From positions 1-8,230 of the forward strand of contig JAEOUN010000131.1 of NCBI GenBank assembly GCA_016839245.1: a DNA stretch of 8,230 nt. The letters run 5' to 3'. This DNA comes from Candidatus Thorarchaeota archaeon. Its GTDB lineage: Archaea > Asgardarchaeota > Thorarchaeia > Thorarchaeales > Thorarchaeaceae. How positions within the stretch are numbered: the stretch's first letter is position 1; each line of letters opens with the position of its first letter. The notes under the pieces are model-generated. The model did no database searches. It saw nothing but the letters and a program-made list of their open reading frames with translations, and was not told where the DNA came from. The position numbers and the translations under genes are program-made. Positions 5,224 to 8,230 of the stretch are shown here, in pieces.

Positions 5224-7554
5224 TTACCGTCTTCCATGATGGTGAGGATGCGGGTGGCATTTAATGGGTCTGTACTCATGAATGACAATTGCACCGTGAA
5301 CATACCCAAGAGGATCAAATCCTGCTTTGTACAAGATCTGGCCACTAGGATCAGAGATACGAATCTGGAAGATGTCTCTTCCTCTTCGGCATTGATTCTC
5401 CCATATATCGACTCTTACGAGATAGCCGTCGTCAATGCTAAGTATTTTGCATGACTGATGTCTTATTATCATGATACTACAGACAACATCAAAATAGGCA
5501 TAGTTCCCATCTATGTACAAGTCTGAGATTTCAGTGCCGATGACTACATAGCTGTATCGACCAGCCTTCATAGTATACATGAACATTCCGGCAAGTTCGC
5601 CATCTGGAGTTAAGCTGACAACAAAGACAAAATGCCCCTTGTTTCCAGTTTCATCATAAATCCAACCGCCACCTGTCACAAAGCCAGGAGTGATCATGTG
5701 AGTCAGAGTGACACTTGCTGAAGTTTCACTGATTTCTTGATCAGCAGCACCTCTATCGAGATCCCCATTGTAAGCAACAACTGTTATGTTGTGAGTTCCT
5801 TGAGTATCTGGAACAGAGTAGTTACCTGCGGTAAAGCCTACAAGAACTCCATCAATCGCTACAGAGATAGTTGTAATGCCACTCTCAGGATCAAGAACTG
5901 CAACGGTCCAATTACCTGCATCCTCAACAGTAATCCCTCCAAAGTAGGTGATTGTTATTTCAGGAGCAGTCGTATCATCATCGATGATATTTGTAGTCAA
6001 AGAAGCAGTACTTGACTCTTGATCTTCAACACCCATCTTGACATCTGCGTTTGTGGCACTCACAGAAATATTATGAAATCCCAGAATGTTTGGTACTACA
6101 TAGTCTCCTGGAGAGTTGCCTACAGGAACTCCATCAATATATACCACGACAGAAGCAATACCGCTCTCTGGATCGTCCACATTGACACTCCAATAACCCG
6201 GATTGCTATCTACACCATCTCCTATATAGACGATGGTAATAATTGGTCCTGTAGTATCAGTATCGATAATGACTTCAGCAGATTGGGTGGGTTCAATATT
6301 ATTTGATATGTCTATAGAGTAGTACAAGATAGTATGTAGTCCATCACCACTTATCAAGAGAGGTCCTGGATAGGTGAAGAAAAGTATACCATCCAGACTG
6401 AACATTGTTGTTGCCACGGAAAAGTCGTCTGTTGCAGTCAATGTCACCAGCACATCAGAGGTATACCAACCATTATCACCAAGAATCCCATCAAGAGAGA
6501 TTGTTGTCGTTGGAGGAGTGGTATCATATATCACACGCTGGACTGTGATTGTCACCTGAACAGCAGTACTGTATTCCTGCCCATCAAAGAGGCGATATGT
6601 AAAGGAATCAATTCCATACCAACCAGTATTTGGAGTGTAGATGTATTCCTCAGCAGATAGAGGACTTAATGTTCCTGAGGAGGGATTTGTCTGGATAAAG
6701 AACTGAAGTGTGTCACCATCATTATCATAATCATTACTCAGAAGCTCTGCTATCGTTAATGGTAGTACTGTATCCTGATCAATAGTGAATGCATCATCTG
6801 TACCTACAGGAACATCATTGACTGAATTCACAGTGATAGTCACAGTTGCTGTGTTGCTATAGTCATGAGTGTCAAAGATACGGTATTGAAAAGAATCAAC
6901 TCCGTACCAATTTGGATTAGGAGTGTAGTCAAAGTCACCCTCAGGATAGATAACAAGGGAGCCATACAGAACAGAAGAAACGAGTTCAGTAGTAAGAGGA
7001 TCACCCTCAACGTCAATATCGTTAATGAGAACACCAGAATATGATGCAACAAGAAATGTATCTTCGTCGATGGTGTATGCATCATCGACTGCAACAGGAG
7101 GATCATTAACTGATGTAACCATGATTGTCACCGTTGCAATATTACTGGCTGCACCATCCTCGTCAGCATAATATGTGAATGAGTCATACCCGTAGAAATT
7201 CGAATTAGGAGTATAGGTGAACGATCCATCCGATGTCAGACTTAACAGGCCATTCACTGGACCTGTGTCAAGGATTGCTAGAAGTGTACCCCCCGCCGCA
7301 GAAATATCATTTCCTAAAACGCCGGGTGCAGGAACTGAGAGAGATGTGTCTTCATCAATGAGATATGAATCATCATAGGCATTGGGGAGAGCTGTGACTG
7401 CAGGCATGAAAAAGGATTGTGATGGATTTGCGTTGGAAAATGATTCAACACCGTGAATACTGGATGACATTAGAGGTGCAACATTCAATAGAACAATGGC
7501 AAAGCCTATAGTAATAGCTAAAAGACTCGCTTTCTTCTTCATCTGCATAGGCAT
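5224..7554 (-). CDS. Secreted modular surface protein: cadherin-like and Ig-like repeats with Cys/His-rich C-terminus
   Basis: This is a 776-aa exported protein, probably extracellular, with adhesive or structural character. Residues 1-33 form a Sec-type signal peptide (MKKK, then a hydrophobic stretch). Three bacterial cadherin-like/tandem-Ig repeats follow at about 57-149, 153-246 and 250-340. They carry IDEDT or IDQDT, GVLxND, YTPN and YGxDSFxY, with acidic loops such as NDYDNDGD that suit calcium. Residues 346-432 match the OmpL47-type Ig-like module (GWYTSDVLVTLTATDD, GLHTILYYSID). Two about 90-residue Ig-like repeats (437-525, 530-620) share DPESGI and a GDYVVP/GNYSVP strand. Residues 623-745 form a terminal domain starting FVTGGGWI, then DIFQIRISDPSG. 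All four cysteines (692, 702, 722, 766) lie at the C-terminus, which ends CHPHPHHHGRR. No membrane anchor or sorting signal follows. The start is supported by GGGAG at 7560-7564, 5 nt ahead of the ATG. The gene has its own TATA-like box at 7676-7683. Confidence 0.9.
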   Translation of the reverse strand: MPMQMKKKASLLAITIGFAIVLLNVAPLMSSSIHGVESFSNANPSQSFFMPAVTALPNAYDDSYLIDEDTSLSVPAPGVLGNDISAAGGTLLAILDTGPVNGLLSLTSDGSFTYTPNSNFYGYDSFTYYADEDGAASNIATVTIMVTSVNDPPVAVDDAYTIDEDTFLVASYSGVLINDIDVEGDPLTTELVSSVLYGSLVIYPEGDFDYTPNPNWYGVDSFQYRIFDTHDYSNTATVTITVNSVNDVPVGTDDAFTIDQDTVLPLTIAELLSNDYDNDGDTLQFFIQTNPSSGTLSPLSAEEYIYTPNTGWYGIDSFTYRLFDGQEYSTAVQVTITVQRVIYDTTPPTTTISLDGILGDNGWYTSDVLVTLTATDDFSVATTMFSLDGILFFTYPGPLLISGDGLHTILYYSIDISNNIEPTQSAEVIIDTDTTGPIITIVYIGDGVDSNPGYWSVNVDDPESGIASVVVYIDGVPVGNSPGDYVVPNILGFHNISVSATNADVKMGVEDQESSTASLTTNIIDDDTTAPEITITYFGGITVEDAGNWTVAVLDPESGITTISVAIDGVLVGFTAGNYSVPDTQGTHNITVVAYNGDLDRGAADQEISETSASVTLTHMITPGFVTGGGWIYDETGNKGHFVFVVSLTPDGELAGMFMYTMKAGRYSYVVIGTEISDLYIDGNYAYFDVVCSIMIIRHQSCKILSIDDGYLVRVDIWENQCRRGRDIFQIRISDPSGQILYKAGFDPLGYVHGAIVIHEYRPIKCHPHPHHHGRR
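5695..6246 (-). repeat. Two tandem Ig-like domain repeats encoded within the surface protein
   Basis: Residues 437-525 and 530-620 align as two copies: ITIVYIGDG / ITITYFGGI, DPESGI in both, YIDGVPVG / AIDGVLVG, HNISVSATNAD / HNITVVAYNGD, and DQES / DQEIS. The similarity is clear in protein and lower in DNA, so the duplication is old. They differ from the three cadherin-like repeats nearer the N-terminus. Confidence 0.7.
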
Positions 7555-7609
7555 TCTCTCTCCCGGTTACGATTAAGTTTATCGTAGGATTTCAATGACG
7601 ACCTTGTGA

Positions 7610-7625
7610 ATTTGTACGGACAAAT
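7610..7625. repeat. Perfect 6-bp dyad in the surface-gene leader
   Basis: ATTTGT (7610-7615) and ACAAAT (7620-7625) are perfect inverted arms around ACGG. The core TGTACGGACA recurs in reverse orientation at 3201-3210, ahead of the membrane-protein gene. It may be an operator or a small hairpin in the leader. Confidence 0.3.
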
Positions 7626-7675
7626 CTACAAGGAGTAGTGTTCATCGTAACGCAGTTAGATATGCATAAAGGACC

Positions 7676-7683
7676 TTATAAAA
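7676..7683 (-). promoter_or_regulatory. TATA-like box for the surface-protein gene
   Basis: Read on the minus strand this is TTTTATAA within GAGGTTTTATAAGG. A start site 25-27 nt downstream would fall near 7653, leaving a leader of roughly 100 nt before the ATG at 7554. The leader contains the dyad ATTTGT-ACGG-ACAAAT. Confidence 0.4.
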
Positions 7684-7836
7684 CCTCATTTTAAAAACAA
7701 ATTTTGGAAGTTCGTGTTCTTTTAATTAATTTACCATTAGATTTCCACGAAGAAGAAGAATTCTGACCCGAGAGAGCTTCTTGGTTTCAATGTTTAGTTA
7801 TTGAGTAGTTAATATACTAATGACAGAAACAAGAAA

Positions 7837-7842
7837 GGGGAG
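7837..7842 (+). promoter_or_regulatory. Shine-Dalgarno site of the final gene
   Basis: GGGGAG lies 5 nt ahead of the ATG at 7848, good spacing. It supports both that start and the reality of the cut-off gene. Confidence 0.6.
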
Positions 7843-7847
7843 TTTTG

Positions 7848-8230
7848 ATGGATAAAACAATAATGCATTATGTGTTAAAAAGAGAATACGAAAAAATGCA
7901 TCAAGTTGCAAATGAGTATCTGAAGAATAATGATTGGTCTGATTTTATCAGAGTAATTCAAGATACGAATGAACGAGGAAAAAGTAGAGATGCACTAGTA
8001 TCGCTTCTGGAACTTGATGCGATTGGTGGGACAGACTCAAATGTCTTTAAAGAGTTTTTAGACATAGATGGCACAACACTTGATGAAGTTAGGATTCATG
8101 TTGTTGAGAGAGCCAAAGAGATATTGCAGGAGCAAATCGAGAATAGACATACATATTTTCTAGACATTAAGGCGATGGCTCAAACACCATATGCAATTTT
8201 AGTAAAAGAGGTCATAGAAGCCAGAACGAA
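7848..8230 (+). CDS. Unrecognised protein, N-terminal 127 codons only (cut by window edge)
   Basis: An ATG with a good ribosome site opens a frame that stays free of stops to the end of the window (127 codons plus two bases). The beginning MDKTIMHYVLKREYEKMH and most of what follows look helical and charged, with segments such as EVRIHVVERAKEILQEQ. There is no signal peptide or membrane segment, so it is probably cytoplasmic. No catalytic motif or known family is recognised; an alpha-helical repeat protein is possible but unproven. It is transcribed away from the surface-protein gene. Its codon use and base composition look like the neighbouring genes. Confidence 0.75.
   Translation, partial: MDKTIMHYVLKREYEKMHQVANEYLKNNDWSDFIRVIQDTNERGKSRDALVSLLELDAIGGTDSNVFKEFLDIDGTTLDEVRIHVVERAKEILQEQIENRHTYFLDIKAMAQTPYAILVKEVIEART

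Larger units (their letters stand above)
7555..7847. other. Divergent intergenic region, 293 bp
   Basis: It separates the leftward surface-protein gene from the rightward 7848 gene. It is AT-rich in the middle (7676-7735), with several TATA-like runs: the leftward box described separately, TTTAATTAATTTA at 7721-7733, and TTAATATA at 7809-7816. The last two could serve the 7848 gene. No small gene or RNA gene is recognised here. Confidence 0.4.

Noticed and set aside
5224..5300. Archaeosortase or LPxTG-like anchoring signal at the end of the surface protein
   Set aside because: The C-terminus is hydrophilic (His/Pro/Arg) with no hydrophobic helix or sorting motif.
5737..6306. Two plus-strand ORFs of 92 and 95 codons inside the surface-protein gene
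   Set aside because: They are antisense to two clear protein repeats, have composition expected of a mirrored frame and repeat because the underlying gene repeats.
6840..7106. 88-codon ORF in another frame of the same strand in the surface-protein gene
   Set aside because: The leucine-rich product results from reading the cadherin-like repeats out of frame; the main frame is unambiguous.
1..8230. CRISPR array or cas genes accompanying the CARF regulator
   Set aside because: No regularly spaced direct repeats of 24-37 nt and no Cas protein motifs are visible on either strand.

Overview
The window looks archaeal. It has a CARF plus winged-helix regulator of a type known mainly from archaea, a protein with two Lrp/AsnC-like helix-turn-helix modules, TATA-like boxes about 25-30 nt ahead of plausible start points, T-rich stretches after genes, and mixed leaderless and Shine-Dalgarno starts. 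Together with the moderate G+C content and the large secreted cadherin-like protein, this would suit an Asgard-type (for example Thorarchaeia-like) or related genome. That placement is inference; no rRNA or other phylogenetic marker is present.

Layout: (1) Positions 1-509 hold no firm gene. They contain a relatively GC-rich stretch whose first 72 nt are closed by a 15-bp near-perfect inverted repeat, a TATA-like box at 182-189, and a 58-codon ORF (255-431) resembling the first strands of an FHA domain. (2) Positions 510-2933 (+) hold two genes 6 nt apart: a CARF-wHTH regulator and a 540-aa protein with two Lrp/AsnC-like HTH-plus-sensor repeats behind an unrecognised N-terminal region. (3) Positions 2934-3237 are intergenic, with a T-run and a strong 13-bp dyad. 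(4) Positions 3238-5171 (+) hold a small membrane protein with a zinc-ribbon-like cysteine pattern, then an Eis-like GNAT acetyltransferase with a sterol-carrier-like C-terminus, 29 nt apart. (5) Positions 5224-7554 (-) hold a 776-aa secreted modular surface protein. It has three cadherin-like repeats, an OmpL47-type Ig-like module, two further Ig-like repeats and a GGGW-type terminal domain ending in a Cys/His tail. (6) Positions 7555-7847 are a divergent intergenic region. (7) Positions 7848-8230 (+) are the start of an unrecognised mostly helical protein cut by the window edge.

The functional theme best supported is a two-gene regulatory unit: a nucleotide-sensing CARF DNA-binding protein co-transcribed with a large tandem Lrp-like protein. 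CARF regulators often control CRISPR-Cas or other defence genes, but no CRISPR repeats, cas genes or toxin genes are visible here, so the target is unknown. The remaining genes look like unrelated housekeeping or surface functions.
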